DNA from: Pseudomonadota bacterium | GTDB taxonomy: Bacteria; Pseudomonadota; Gammaproteobacteria; Acidiferrobacterales; UBA6901 | Reading direction: 5' to 3' | DNA: 35,271 nt | Assembly (NCBI GenBank): GCA_021819085.1 | Contig: JAKASJ010000003.1 | Coordinates: 1 to 35,271, forward strand | In this document: positions 16,554 through 25,432 of the stretch, one piece after another | Position numbering within the stretch: the first letter of the stretch is position 1 | Layout of the letters: the number at the start of each line of letters is the position of its first letter | Notes under the pieces: model-generated | The model's database searches: none | The model's input: the letters and a program-made list of their open reading frames with translations, nothing else | What the model was told of the DNA's origin: nothing | Position numbers and translations under genes: made by a program

Positions 16554-17963
16554 TCAGACGCTGTAGTACATATCGAATTCCACCGGATGGGTGGTCATGC
16601 GCAGACGCGTGACTTCCTTCATCTTGAGATCGATATAGGCATCGATGAGGTCGTCCGTAAACACGCCGCCGGCGGTAAGGAACTTGCGATCCTTGTCCAG
16701 GGCGTCCAGCGCCTGATCAAGCGCGTGGCACACGGTGGGAATCTTCTTCTCCTCTTCCGGAGGCAGGTCATACAGGTCCTTGTCCATGGCCTCGCCCGGA
16801 TGGATCTTGTTCTGGATACCATCGAGACCCGCCATCATCATGGCGGCGAAGGCGAAGTAGGGGTTGCTGCCGGCGTCGGGAAACCGCACTTCGATGCGGC
16901 GTCCTTTCGGGTTGGAAACATACGGTATGCGGATCGATGCGGACCGGTTGCGCGCCGAGTATGCCAGCATGACGGGCGCTTCGAAGCCGGGAACCAGGCG
17001 CTTGTAGCTGTTGGTAAGCGAATTGGTGAACGCGTTCACGGCACGTGCGTGCTTGATAATCCCGCCGATATAGTACAGCGCAAGGTCGCTCAGGCCGCCA
17101 TAGCCATTGCCCGTGAACAGATTCTTGCCGCCCTTTGCGAGCGATTGGTGCACATGCATCCCGGAGCCGTTATCTCCGACCAGCGGTTTTGGCATGAAGG
17201 TCGCGGTCTTGCCATAGGCATGGGCGACGTTCAGCACGCAATATTTGTAGATCTGCAGCTCGTCGGCCTTCTTGACCAGGGTATCGAATCTCATGCCGAT
17301 CTCGTTTTGGCCGGCGGTCGCCACCTCGTGATGATGGGTCTCGATGCTCAACCCCATCTCCTCCATGGCAAGACACATGGCCGAGCGGATGTCCTGTTGC
17401 GAGTCGACCGGGGGTACCGGGAAATAGCCGCCCTTGACCGCGGGGCGGTGGCCCATGTTGCCGCCCTCATACACCTTTTCTGTGTTCCACGAGGCTTCCT
17501 CTGAATCGACTTTGACGAAAGACCCGCTGATGTCGGAGCCCCAGCGCACGTCATCGAAAATGAAAAACTCAGCTTCCGGGCCGAAAAACGCCGTATCCGC
17601 AATCCCGGTGCTCTTCAGGTAGGCCTCGGCGCGTTTCGCCAGGGAGCGGGGATCGCGTTCGTAACCCTGCATGGTGTTCGGTTCGACCACGTCGCAACGC
17701 AGGATCAGCGTCTTCTCTTCCATGAATGGATCCATCACTGCGGTGGCCGCCTCCGGCATGAGGATCATGTCGGACTCCTGGATGCCTTTCCATCCTGCGA
17801 TCGAAGAGCCGTCGAACATCTTGCCCTCCTCGAATAGAGATGCATCAACCGTGCTCGCGGGCACCGACACATGCTGCTCTTTGCCCTTGGTGTCGGTAAA
17901 GCGGAAGTCCACGAATTTCACTTCCTTTTCTTTGATCATCTTAAGTACGTCGGTGCCAGACAT
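16554..17963 (-). CDS. glnA: Glutamine synthetase type I (GSI-beta)
   Basis: Makes glutamine from glutamate, ammonia and ATP, forming a dodecamer in the cytoplasm. The 469 residues are the standard GSI length. Visible motifs are the beta-grasp N-terminus with [11 protein letters not shown] (48-58), the metal-site segment [12 protein letters not shown], the ammonia/ATP loop [12 protein letters not shown] (263-274), NRSASIRIP (339-347) and the adenylylation site Tyr398 in [12 protein letters not shown], so activity should be controlled by GlnE adenylylation. The ATG at 17961-17963 has a perfect AGGAGG seven bases upstream; the open frame back to 18032 lies within the leader. The upstream region carries a sigma54 promoter and two NtrC sites. 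Confidence 0.98.
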   Translation of the reverse strand: MSGTDVLKMIKEKEVKFVDFRFTDTKGKEQHVSVPASTVDASLFEEGKMFDGSSIAGWKGIQESDMILMPEAATAVMDPFMEEKTLILRCDVVEPNTMQGYERDPRSLAKRAEAYLKSTGIADTAFFGPEAEFFIFDDVRWGSDISGSFVKVDSEEASWNTEKVYEGGNMGHRPAVKGGYFPVPPVDSQQDIRSAMCLAMEEMGLSIETHHHEVATAGQNEIGMRFDTLVKKADELQIYKYCVLNVAHAYGKTATFMPKPLVGDNGSGMHVHQSLAKGGKNLFTGNGYGGLSDLALYYIGGIIKHARAVNAFTNSLTNSYKRLVPGFEAPVMLAYSARNRSASIRIPYVSNPKGRRIEVRFPDAGSNPYFAFAAMMMAGLDGIQNKIHPGEAMDKDLYDLPPEEEKKIPTVCHALDQALDALDKDRKFLTAGGVFTDDLIDAYIDLKMKEVTRLRMTTHPVEFDMYYSV

Positions 17964-18062
17964 CTGGTTTCCTCCTAAAAAGGGAAATTGAACCACAATA
18001 CTGAATTGAAGTTGGACATGCCGCTTTGGCACTAATCCTGAGCGAACTTGAGCCCGACATTT

Positions 18063-18078
18063 TGCACGAAATATGCCA
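18063..18078 (-). promoter_or_regulatory. Predicted sigma54 promoter of glnA
   Basis: On the minus strand TGGCATATTTCGTGCA keeps the diagnostic GG-N10-GC spacing, with TGGCA at -24 and TGC at -12. The expected start is near 18052, giving a leader of about 90 bases to the glnA ATG. Confidence 0.7.
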
Positions 18079-18141
18079 TTACGGAAACGGGTTTAATCTC
18101 TTGTTTTTACGCTTGTTTCCATGTAATGAGACTAAATGATA

Positions 18142-18158
18142 CGCACCATAATAGTGCG
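18142..18158 (-). promoter_or_regulatory. Predicted NtrC-binding site 1 upstream of glnA
   Basis: CGCACCATAATAGTGCG is a near-perfect dyad matching the NtrC core GCACCA-N3-TGGTGC except for TAG in place of TGG. Its centre lies about 98 bases upstream of the predicted glnA start, close to the position of site 1 in E. coli glnA. Confidence 0.7.
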
Positions 18159-18171
18159 TTTTGTATCATAA

Positions 18172-18188
18172 TGATCCATTATGGTGCA
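18172..18188 (-). promoter_or_regulatory. Predicted NtrC-binding site 2 upstream of glnA
   Basis: TGATCCATTATGGTGCA has one perfect half-site (TGGTGCA) and one degenerate half. It is centred 30 bases from site 1, about three helical turns, as expected for cooperative NtrC binding. It abuts the stop codon of the CDF transporter gene. Confidence 0.65.
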
Positions 18189-19358
18189 TCAATGAAAGTA
18201 AACGACCAATTTGGAAATGTCAGGATCGTGCTTCACCGATTCCTGCAGTTGCTCGGCCAGGCGCGTGGCTTCCGCGTAATCCTGGGCAGCGCTGAGCGGA
18301 ATGACGAGTTCCACGCAAATGCGTCCATCCAGGTAATGAAGAATCACCCGTTCGATCCGGTCTGTCGCTTCGATATGTTCGAAATACCGGTTCAATCGCG
18401 TTAGCACCTGGTCGCGCAGCGGAAGTGCCGATGACGGTGACCGCGCGGTGTCGTCCTCGGGGTCGATATGGACCATCACGTCCGCGATTCCGTCGATTTC
18501 GCGGATCAGCTTCACGCGCACTGCTTCGCTGATCTGATGGCCTTCAGATACGCTTATCGCCTCATCGACGATCAAGTGGACATCAACCAGCCCGCGCCCA
18601 CCCAGCCGGCGCGTGCGCAGCAGATGTAGCGTCTTGACACCGCTCACCCCGAGAATCGCACTGCGGATGCGCTGCAGCTGATCAGCATCAAGTCCGGTGT
18701 CGATCAGTTCGTTCACGGCTGGCCAGCCGAGATCGATGCCGACCTTCCCGACAAACAGCGCGACGCCGATCGCGGCCAGCGAGTCCATGTAATGGATACC
18801 GCCGATGGTGGCGGCGATACCGACAAAAACGATTATCGAAGAAATGGCATCGCTGCGATGGTGCCAGGCGTTTGCATGCAGGAGCTTGGACGAAAAGCGC
18901 CGCGCGGTGCTCTCGGTATAGCGGTACAGCCCCTCCTTCGTGAGGATGGTAATACCCGACGCCCATAGAGTAAGCGGGGACGGAGGTGGAAATACAGGTC
19001 CGCTAAGCAGGCGCAGGCCGGCCTTCACCGCGATGCCCACCGCCACCAGCAGCAGCACTGCACCCAATGCAACCGTTACCGCGGTCTCGATGCGGGCGTG
19101 GCCGTACGGATGCTCCTCGTCGGCGGCCTTGGAGCTGTGCGCCAGCGCAAACAGCACCATGGTGTCAGTTGTCAGGTCGGAAAGTGTATGAAATCCGTCC
19201 GCGACCAGGCCCTGTGAGCGGCCCACGAAGCCGATGACCACCTGACCCAGGGCCAGGAGCGCGTTCGTCATGAGACTCACGCAGGTTACGCGGCGGCTCG
19301 CCTGATAGCGTGCCGGGTCGGTGTTGTCGAGCAGCCGCGGTCCGGCTTCGTCGCTCAT
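18189..19358 (-). CDS. Cation diffusion facilitator (CDF) family transporter
   Basis: Inner-membrane proton-coupled exporter of divalent metals, in the family that includes FieF/YiiP, magnetosomal MamB/MamM and zinc exporters. It has 389 residues. The first 205 contain about six membrane segments with the metal-site motifs DGFHTLSDLTTD (helix 2) and HHRSDAISS (helix 5). The cytoplasmic ferredoxin-like domain follows (about 210-300). About 85 further residues form an extra C-terminal domain (RDQVLTRLNRYFEHIEATDR and beyond), longer than FieF (300). Its start overlaps the tusA stop by 4 bp, so it is the last gene of a coupled three-gene unit. The metal cannot be assigned; YiiP-like DD-HD ligands fit zinc, iron or manganese. 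Confidence 0.88.
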   Translation of the reverse strand: MSDEAGPRLLDNTDPARYQASRRVTCVSLMTNALLALGQVVIGFVGRSQGLVADGFHTLSDLTTDTMVLFALAHSSKAADEEHPYGHARIETAVTVALGAVLLLVAVGIAVKAGLRLLSGPVFPPPSPLTLWASGITILTKEGLYRYTESTARRFSSKLLHANAWHHRSDAISSIIVFVGIAATIGGIHYMDSLAAIGVALFVGKVGIDLGWPAVNELIDTGLDADQLQRIRSAILGVSGVKTLHLLRTRRLGGRGLVDVHLIVDEAISVSEGHQISEAVRVKLIREIDGIADVMVHIDPEDDTARSPSSALPLRDQVLTRLNRYFEHIEATDRIERVILHYLDGRICVELVIPLSAAQDYAEATRLAEQLQESVKHDPDISKLVVYFH

Positions 19359-19597
19359 TTCGAACCTGTCGGACCGCCGGCGCGGATGGTCACGACAACG
19401 TCGCCGTCCTCGATGCGGCTATCGAGCACCTCATGGCCGCTGATCCGGCACCAGGTCGGGATGTCCTGCATGGCGCCAGGGTCGGTGCAGCGCACCTCCA
19501 GAATGTCGCCGGACTGCAACGCGGCCATTCTGTCCTGGGTGCGTATAACCGGCATCGGACACAGCAGGTTGCGGGCATCGAGCTGGTACCGGTTCAT
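19355..19597 (-). CDS. TusA-family sulfur-carrier protein
   Basis: An 80-residue sulfurtransferase of the TusA/SirA/YeeD family, which carries persulfide sulfur on a conserved cysteine and passes it to thiolation or sulfur-oxidation enzymes. Cys13 sits in the family motif LLCPMPVIRT, and the rest follows the two-layer alpha/beta pattern (SGDILEVRCTDPGAMQDIP, then SRIEDGDVVVTI). The upstream PP-loop gene stop and this ATG share one base (TGATG), and its own stop overlaps the CDF start, so the three genes are tightly coupled. The neighbour suggests this TusA donates sulfur to the PP-loop enzyme; that is inference. Confidence 0.9.
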   Translation of the reverse strand: MNRYQLDARNLLCPMPVIRTQDRMAALQSGDILEVRCTDPGAMQDIPTWCRISGHEVLDSRIEDGDVVVTIRAGGPTGSK

Positions 19598-20640
19598 CAG
19601 AGGTACCAGCTCGATGGAATCTCGTTGCTGGGAAGCGGCGACACTTCGAGCAGTCTCGATCCGCCGTGCGGGTCGGTTACCTCGATGGTCACCTTGTCGG
19701 CATGGCGCCCCTGACCGAAACGTGCCGTAAGGCGCGCTGCCAGCTGTACATCAGCATCCGTGGGTTCGCCTTCGATCAATACAAGCGGCCCGTTGTGGCT
19801 AGTGGCTGTCATGTGCACGAAGCGTCTGCGGTACCCGCCCAGATAATTATTTTCGCCTTCCTCACGCCCGATGATGAGCTTGAAATTCGGGGCTGGACGC
19901 ATGTGTCGTCCGACCTTGAGCAGCATGATGTCGTCGATTTCGTAGTGTTTGTTGCCACGCGTCGCCCAGAGATCCGAAAGCCGGTTTGAATAGTTGGCGT
20001 CAGTCAGAAAGCAGCAGCCTCCGGCCGGCTGGGCGTACTCGTGGAAACCGTAACTTTCCGCCAGCGCAATCTGTGGTTTGCGATTTCGGCCGTTCAGCGC
20101 CAGCAGCTTGTCCCGGTCCACCCAGCCCTCGCGTTCCGGCAATGTCGGAGCCAGCAGCTTGGCGCACAGAGGGCGCAGCAGGCGGTCGAATGCACCCGAC
20201 TCCCGTGCGACCACCGGCAGGGCGTCGCGGCGCTGCGAATTTGGACGCTGTCCGAGCACTTCGCCGGTGATAATGAAATCGAAGTCATTTGCCTCCATCC
20301 ACGCGCGTGCCTTGCCAACCATGAATCCCTTGCAGTCCAGGCAAGGATTCAGATTTGCCCCGTAGCCGTGTTTCGGATTGATGACTATCGCCTTGTATTC
20401 CTCAACGACCTCAATCAAATGAAGCCTGATGCCGAGCTGTTCAGCCACCCAGAGTGCATTGTTGCGTCTGGGTTTGTCCCGGCGACGTTCGCGGATCGCG
20501 TGCGTGTGACCCTCGACACAGAACCCGGTATAGAAATTGAGCCCCTCGACATGGATGCCCTGGTCCAGCATCAGACGCGCAGCGAGCAGCGAGTCGAGAC
20601 CGCCGGATATCAGTGCCACTGCCTTGCGTGCCCGGGTCAT
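19597..20640 (-). CDS. PP-loop ATPase with NFACT-R-like C-terminus, probable tRNA thiolation/modification enzyme
   Basis: 347 residues, resembling proteins annotated as tRNA (5-methylaminomethyl-2-thiouridylate) methyltransferase-like, related to MnmA/ThiI. The PP-loop ISGGLDSLLAARLML (11-25) adenylates substrates. Cys101 and Cys104 in NPCLDCKGFMVG and Cys210-Cys211 in PAGGCCFLTD are candidate persulfide or metal ligands. The C-terminal part (about 235-347, with NYLGGYRRRFVHMTATSHNG) looks like the RNA-binding NFACT-R domain reported in this protein class. It is shorter than, and different from, a normal MnmA, so it is unlikely to be the housekeeping mnmA. It overlaps tusA by one base. ATG at 20638-20640; the RBS is weak (AAGGA, distant). 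Exact substrate unknown. Confidence 0.75.
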   Translation of the reverse strand: MTRARKAVALISGGLDSLLAARLMLDQGIHVEGLNFYTGFCVEGHTHAIRERRRDKPRRNNALWVAEQLGIRLHLIEVVEEYKAIVINPKHGYGANLNPCLDCKGFMVGKARAWMEANDFDFIITGEVLGQRPNSQRRDALPVVARESGAFDRLLRPLCAKLLAPTLPEREGWVDRDKLLALNGRNRKPQIALAESYGFHEYAQPAGGCCFLTDANYSNRLSDLWATRGNKHYEIDDIMLLKVGRHMRPAPNFKLIIGREEGENNYLGGYRRRFVHMTATSHNGPLVLIEGEPTDADVQLAARLTARFGQGRHADKVTIEVTDPHGGSRLLEVSPLPSNEIPSSWYL

Positions 20641-20689
20641 CGCGTTATGCAGAATCCTTCACGTGCGTCTTCGGTTAAGACTTGGGCCA

Positions 20690-20741
20690 GCAGGCGACCG
20701 TCCCGATATGACGGGACTTTTTCGTGGCTAAAGTCACCTGC
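20690..20741. repeat. Nested stem-loop in the leader of the PP-loop gene
   Basis: The outer arms GCAGGCGAC (20690-20698) and GTCACCTGC (20733-20741) pair over nine positions with one mismatch at DNA level; the minus-strand RNA could form all nine pairs using a U-G wobble. Inside is a perfect hairpin GTCCCG/CGGGAC (20700-20705 and 20712-20717). On the plus strand the inner hairpin is followed by TTTTT (20718-20722), the form of an intrinsic terminator. On the minus strand the element lies 50-100 bases upstream of the PP-loop ATG and could be a leader structure. Confidence 0.45.
20700..20722 (+). terminator. Intrinsic-terminator-like hairpin
   Basis: GTCCCG-ATATGA-CGGGAC followed by five T residues on the plus strand. 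No plus-strand gene ends here, since the nearest gene upstream is on the minus strand, so it would end an antisense transcript or a short unannotated RNA. Confidence 0.45.
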
Positions 20742-21265
20742 TTAGATCGAGGAGATTCTAAACTATTTGGTCGTGATCGAGGCATCGACGGCTTCGGGGC
20801 CCCTACGCCGGGCAATCCGGAAAATAATCTTTGCAAATCAGGGATTTATCACGGGATTCGGCCAAAAATACGCACCGTGAAAATATCAGCGGGGTCCTGC
20901 AGGTGGCCCGGCAGTCAGCGCGATGTCTGAGTGCGGGCCTGCCTGCAGGCCCAGCTCCTCCCCGGTGGTTCGGGTTTGGTTTCACCGTTCATGGCGAAGC
21001 CTGGGCGTGAACGTTATGCGAATTCGCGGTGTCTGTCCATTCCTTTCCCACCCCGCAGACAGGGGTCGATAAACAGAAATTCCAAATTCCCGGAAATTAC
21101 CGAATTCGGATGCCTGGTTTCCGTTCCGGTGCGTTTTTTTTCAAAGAGACTTTGTCGGCGGACAGCGCCAGTCCGGCTGCGGGGAAGGCCGACGGAGTCC
21201 CGGGTGGGGCGAAGAGCGAGTTGCGAGGGCGTGCCGCCCGGAATGAGCCCCTGTGCCAGCTGTGC

Positions 21266-21274
21266 TGGTATACT
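21266..21274 (+). promoter_or_regulatory. Extended -10 promoter element of mtgA
   Basis: TGGTATACT contains the extended -10 form TGn followed by TATACT. No good -35 hexamer is seen 16-18 bases upstream, which extended -10 promoters can tolerate. The predicted start near 21281 leaves an 86-base leader before the mtgA ATG. Confidence 0.45.
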
Positions 21275-21366
21275 TTCGCAAGGGTTCCGGAGTGGGCAAT
21301 CGGCATGCGCATCTCCGCATTGATTCGTGTATCGGCCTTTGGGCGATCACCGGAAGTCAGTTAAAG

Positions 21367-22200
21367 ATGGCTAGAGCGAAACGTTCAGGACGCCAGCCGG
21401 CGGGATTGTGGCGGGCATTCCGCTGGGTCCTGCGTGCCCTTCTGCTTCTGGTGGCCGCCGATCTGGTCTATCTCGCCAGCCTCTGGCCGAACTGGCAGCA
21501 GCTTGAGCACGGCGCAATCCCCGAAACGCGCTTCATGCGCCATTATCTGTCGGTGCGGTCAGCCAACCACTGGCCGCGCATGCGCTGGGATCCAGTGCCC
21601 TTATGGGAGATTCCCGGGTATCTGCAGCGTGCGGTCATTGTCGCGGAAGACAGCCGCTTTTATGAAGATGACGGATTCGATTTTACCGCCATGCGCGATG
21701 CGTTCGAGTACAACCTCAGGAAGGGGCGCATTGTCTATGGTGCCAGCACGATTTCGCAGCAGACCGCAAAAAATCTGTTTTTGACTCCGTCACGCACTTT
21801 CCTGCGCAAAGGGAATGAAGCGCTGCTCACCTGGGGACTGGTGCATCACCTCGGCAAGCGCCGGATACTGGAAATCTACCTCAACACTGCCGAATTCGGA
21901 CGCGGTATCTACGGGGTCGAAGCGGCCTCCCAGGCCTATTGGGGGATACCGGTATCGCGGATTTCCCTGGTTCAGGCCGCTCAACTCGCGGCGTCATTGC
22001 CCAGCCCGGTCCGGAACAACCCCGCGCACCGTGGTGCGTTTTTCGTGCATCATTTCCGGAAGATATTCAACCAGCTGGTTCGCCTATATGGCGGCCCATC
22101 AGAAAGCCCGAATCCGGGGATGAAAGCCCAGAATCTGACCGGACCAGCAAACTCCGTCCCGGCAGGGATCCCGGCTGTCAGGAGTCCACATGCGATTTAG
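21367..22200 (+). CDS. mtgA: Monofunctional biosynthetic peptidoglycan transglycosylase
   Basis: GT51 enzyme that polymerises lipid II into glycan strands at the periplasmic face of the inner membrane. It has 277 residues. A basic N-terminus is followed by one signal-anchor helix (about 20-40, VLRALLLLVAADLVYLASLW). The catalytic domain has the active-site Glu in VAEDSRFYEDDGFDF, the motif YGASTISQQTAKNLFL, RKGNEALLTWGLVHHLGKRR with ILEIYLNTAEFGRGIYGVEA, and LAASLPSPVRNNP. The usual second motif His is replaced (EDDGFD rather than EHHGFD), a common variation. The ATG at 21367 precedes the membrane anchor directly; the frame is open further upstream but that part looks non-coding. The SD is weak (GGAAG, rather distant). 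Confidence 0.92.
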   Translation: MARAKRSGRQPAGLWRAFRWVLRALLLLVAADLVYLASLWPNWQQLEHGAIPETRFMRHYLSVRSANHWPRMRWDPVPLWEIPGYLQRAVIVAEDSRFYEDDGFDFTAMRDAFEYNLRKGRIVYGASTISQQTAKNLFLTPSRTFLRKGNEALLTWGLVHHLGKRRILEIYLNTAEFGRGIYGVEAASQAYWGIPVSRISLVQAAQLAASLPSPVRNNPAHRGAFFVHHFRKIFNQLVRLYGGPSESPNPGMKAQNLTGPANSVPAGIPAVRSPHAI

Positions 22201-22244
22201 ACCGTAGCGATCCACACTCCGTGCACCTGCAGCGTTCGACAGGT

Positions 22245-22250
22245 TATAAT
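22245..22250 (+). promoter_or_regulatory. Consensus -10 element of glyQS
   Basis: A perfect TATAAT 41 bases upstream of the proposed glyQ start codon. The -35 region (about 22222-22227) is not consensus. The position fits a promoter for the glyQ-glyS operon. Confidence 0.5.
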
Positions 22251-22291
22251 CCGGCCAATAAGGCCGTTTATAAATCAGCAAGGGACAATTT

Positions 22292-23179
22292 CTGAACTTC
22301 CAGGATCTCATACTGGCACTGCAGCGGTACTGGGCCGATCAGGGCTGCATCATGCTTCAGCCCTACGACATGGAGATGGGAGCCGGAACCTTCCATACGG
22401 CCACATTTCTGCGCGCACTGGGGCCGGAACCGTGGCGAGCCGGTTATGTCCAGCCGTCGCGACGCCCTAAGGACGGCCGCTATGGCGATAATCCAAATCG
22501 GCTGCAACACTACTATCAGTTCCAGGTGGTACTTAAGCCATCGCCCGACAACATTCAGGATCTGTATCTCGGGTCTCTGAGGACGCTAGGCATTGATACC
22601 CGGGTGCACGACATCCGGTTTGTGGAAGACGACTGGGAGTCGCCCACGCTCGGTGCCTGGGGTCTGGGCTGGGAGGTTTGGCTGGACGGCATGGAGGTGA
22701 CGCAGTTTACCTATTTTCAGGAGGTTGGGAGCCTGCCCTGCAAGCCGGTGCTCGGCGAGATCACCTACGGTCTTGAGCGACTGGCCATGTACCTTCAGGG
22801 TGTCGACAGTGTCTACGATATCGAATGGACAGACGGCGTCAACTACGGTGATGTGTACCACCAGAACGAAGTCGAGCAGTCGCGCTACAACTTCGAGCAC
22901 AGCAATATCAACTGGCTTTTTCAGCAGTTCAACGACTACGAATCCGAGGCGAGGCGCCTCATGGCCGAGAAGCTTCCGCTGCCCGGCTTCGAGATGGTCA
23001 TAAGATGCTCCCATACGTTCAACCTTCTGGACGCGCGCGGCGCCATTTCTACGACAGAGCGTGCCGCCTACATCGGGCGTGTGCGTGCCTTGGCTCGTCT
23101 AGTGGCGCAGAGCTATTTCGAGTCGCGCCAGGCGCTCGGTTTTCCCCTGTTGAAGCAGGCGCAGCGGAATAATACATGA
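22292..23179 (+). CDS. glyQ: Glycyl-tRNA synthetase alpha subunit (apparent CTG start)
   Basis: Class II catalytic alpha subunit of the alpha2beta2 glycyl-tRNA synthetase. It is 295 residues from the CTG at 22292-22294 (E. coli 303). Conserved motifs are [54 protein letters not shown] and [21 protein letters not shown]. The first ATG in frame (22352) would remove 20 residues, [20 protein letters not shown], that align with the conserved E. coli N-terminus [20 protein letters not shown]. No ATG, GTG or TTG exists in this frame between the TAA at 22270-22272 and 22352. AAGGGA six bases before CTG is a good SD. A sequencing error at the first base is the alternative explanation. The stop overlaps glyS. 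Confidence 0.93.
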   Translation: MNFQDLILALQRYWADQGCIMLQPYDMEMGAGTFHTATFLRALGPEPWRAGYVQPSRRPKDGRYGDNPNRLQHYYQFQVVLKPSPDNIQDLYLGSLRTLGIDTRVHDIRFVEDDWESPTLGAWGLGWEVWLDGMEVTQFTYFQEVGSLPCKPVLGEITYGLERLAMYLQGVDSVYDIEWTDGVNYGDVYHQNEVEQSRYNFEHSNINWLFQQFNDYESEARRLMAEKLPLPGFEMVIRCSHTFNLLDARGAISTTERAAYIGRVRALARLVAQSYFESRQALGFPLLKQAQRNNT

Positions 23180-25404
23180 GCGCAAGATCTGCGAAGACGA
23201 AAGGGCATCGCGCTTCTCCGCGCCAGGCCGGCGATACCCTGCTTGTCGAACTGCTTACCGAGGAACTTCCACCTAAGGCGCTCCAGCGACTTGCCGAGGC
23301 GTTCGCAGCCGCGGTGATGGAAGGCCTGGGCCGGAATGCCCTGTTGCGTGCTGACAGCACACAGCAGGTGTTTGCGACGCCCCGGCGCTTGGCCGTGCTC
23401 GCTACCGGCGTGCTCGGGAGACAGCCAGATCGCGTTGTCGAGCGCCGCGGCCCCTCGGTCAGCGCCGGCTACGATCCGTCAGGCAAGCCCACAGCCGCAT
23501 TGAGCGGGTTTGCCAAGTCATGCGGCGTTGATCCGGGCAGTCTCGAGCGCCACAGTGGTGAGAAGGGTGAATACTTCGTGTATCGCTCGAAACAGAAGGG
23601 TGAACCGCTGGCGCGGCACCTGGCGGCAATCGTCGAGACGAGCCTTAAAAAATTGCCGGTCGCCAAGCTTATGCGCTGGGGTAGTGGCGAGGTCGAGTTT
23701 GTGCGGCCGGTGCACGGTCTTGTGATGATGCACGGCGCGCGCGTTGTTGCCGGAAGGGTTTTCGGGCTGCGAAGTGGCAACGTGACTGCCGGACATCGTT
23801 TTCTCAGTCGCGGCGAGCTGACCATTCCTCATGCCGGACGCTATGCTGATACGCTGCGTCGCAGGGGTCATGTCATCGCCAGCTTCGCGGAACGCCGCAG
23901 CGAGATCGAACACAAGCTGCGCGCAGCGGCCGGAAAAATCAGGAAAGGAACGCTGGTTCTGGGTGCTGACGGAACGATGGTCCAGTTCCCTGGTCACGAA
24001 TGGGGATTTGCGGCAGAGGAGGTCATCCGCAATAACGCTGAGCTGCTGAATGAGGTTGCGGCCCTGGTGGAATGGCCGGCCATCTATGCGGGTCAGTTTG
24101 ATCCGGATTTCTTGAGCGTTCCCATCCCCTGCCTTGCGTTGAGCATGCAACACCACCAGAGATATTTTCCGTTGGTCCATGAACAGGCGGCCGGGGGGAT
24201 GTTGCCGCGGTTCCTGGTGGTTAGCAACATGGAGACCCGTGCACCCCGGCACATCATCCACGGTAACGAGCGCGTGCTTCGGGCGCGGCTGAGCGACGCC
24301 AGATTCTTCTACGAGCAGGACAGGAAGACCAGGCTCGAAGACCGGGTTCCGAAACTTGCCGGTGTGGTTTATCAAAACAAGCTGGGCAGTCAGCTCGAGC
24401 GCGTGCATCGTCTGGAGAAGCTGGCGGGCGAGATTGCCGGACGCCTTGGAATGCCGGATTCGGATAGATGCGATGTAGAACGTGCGGCACATCTTTGCAA
24501 AGCCGACCTGTTGACCGAAATGGTCGGAGAGTTTCCGGAGTTGCAGGGCTATATGGGCGCTGACTACGCCCGGCATGACGGTGAATCGGCCAGTATCGAA
24601 CAGGCGATCCGAGGACACTATGCGCCGCGCTTCTCGGGAGACCGGTTACCATCCACGCCGGCCGGCGTGTGTCTGGCGCTGGCGGACAAGCTCGATACCC
24701 TGGTCGGCATCTACGGTGTGGGGCTTGTCCCTACCGGCGACAAGGACCCGTTTGGATTGCGGCGGCAGGCGCTGGGCATAGTGCGCATTCTGGTGGAGCG
24801 CTCCCTTGCGCTCGACCTGGGGGAGCTGCTCATGCTGGCGCGCGGCTACTTCGACCCGAATGTCATTTCCGAGGGTGTGGTGCAGGATCTTCATGGGTTT
24901 CTGCTGGAGCGGCTTAAACCCTATCTGCGCGACAAGGGGTTTCTGCCCGACGAGATCGATGCAGTCCTCAGTCTGGGTTTGACACATCTCGACCAGGTAA
25001 TGCCGCGCCTTGAGGCCCTCCAGGCTTTTCGGCGCCTGCCCGAGGCGGAGGCGCTTGCAAGCGCAAACAAGCGTATCCGCAACATTCTTCGCCAGGCCGG
25101 TGGCGGGCTCGCTGGCCGCGTCGAGGCGGGGCTGCTGACCGAAAGCGCGGAGCAAAGACTGGCGCAGCAGATGGGCTCGCTGCGCTTGGAGGTTGAGGAT
25201 CTGATCGGGCATGGTGCTTTCACTGAAGCGCTCAAACGGCTGGCGGGGCTGCGTACCGTGGTCGACGAGTTCTTCGATCAGGTAATGGTTATGGCCGAGG
25301 ATGTTCGTGTACGCGACAATCGCCTCGCGCTGCTGAACGAACTCAGCAGCCTGTTTCTCGGTGCCGCGGATATTTCGAAGTTGCAGGTCCGGCAACAGGT
25401 GTGA
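23176..25404 (+). CDS. glyS: Glycyl-tRNA synthetase beta subunit
   Basis: tRNA-recognising beta subunit of the tetrameric glycyl-tRNA synthetase, 742 residues (E. coli 689). After an Arg/Lys-rich N-terminal extension of about 20 residues it shows [30 protein letters not shown], the segment [58 protein letters not shown] and a C-terminal helical anticodon-binding region (about 640-742). The ATG overlaps the glyQ stop (ATGA), so synthesis of the two subunits is coupled. It is followed after 28 bases by the MazG-like gene on the same strand. Confidence 0.96.
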   Translation: MSARSAKTKGHRASPRQAGDTLLVELLTEELPPKALQRLAEAFAAAVMEGLGRNALLRADSTQQVFATPRRLAVLATGVLGRQPDRVVERRGPSVSAGYDPSGKPTAALSGFAKSCGVDPGSLERHSGEKGEYFVYRSKQKGEPLARHLAAIVETSLKKLPVAKLMRWGSGEVEFVRPVHGLVMMHGARVVAGRVFGLRSGNVTAGHRFLSRGELTIPHAGRYADTLRRRGHVIASFAERRSEIEHKLRAAAGKIRKGTLVLGADGTMVQFPGHEWGFAAEEVIRNNAELLNEVAALVEWPAIYAGQFDPDFLSVPIPCLALSMQHHQRYFPLVHEQAAGGMLPRFLVVSNMETRAPRHIIHGNERVLRARLSDARFFYEQDRKTRLEDRVPKLAGVVYQNKLGSQLERVHRLEKLAGEIAGRLGMPDSDRCDVERAAHLCKADLLTEMVGEFPELQGYMGADYARHDGESASIEQAIRGHYAPRFSGDRLPSTPAGVCLALADKLDTLVGIYGVGLVPTGDKDPFGLRRQALGIVRILVERSLALDLGELLMLARGYFDPNVISEGVVQDLHGFLLERLKPYLRDKGFLPDEIDAVLSLGLTHLDQVMPRLEALQAFRRLPEAEALASANKRIRNILRQAGGGLAGRVEAGLLTESAEQRLAQQMGSLRLEVEDLIGHGAFTEALKRLAGLRTVVDEFFDQVMVMAEDVRVRDNRLALLNELSSLFLGAADISKLQVRQQV

Positions 25405-25432
25405 GGCGTGACGAAGTGCGAGGTGCAATGCG

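Larger units (their letters stand above)
20641..21366. other. Long non-coding region rich in inverted repeats
   Basis: About 725 bases between divergent genes with no credible protein. Open frames (20724-20930, 20931-21323, 21029-21364) lack RBS and family features. Several perfect or near-perfect inverted repeats are visible: 20667-20681, the nested structure 20690-20741, GGGCCTG/CAGGCCC at 20935-20952, CGTTCATG/CGTGAACG at 20986-21013, and the 10-bp palindromes GCGAATTCGC (21018-21027) and CCGAATTCGG (21100-21109). A T8 run at 21133-21140 has no obvious GC stem directly before it. Promoters for the minus PP-loop gene and plus mtgA must be here. A small RNA is possible but not shown. Confidence 0.5.
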
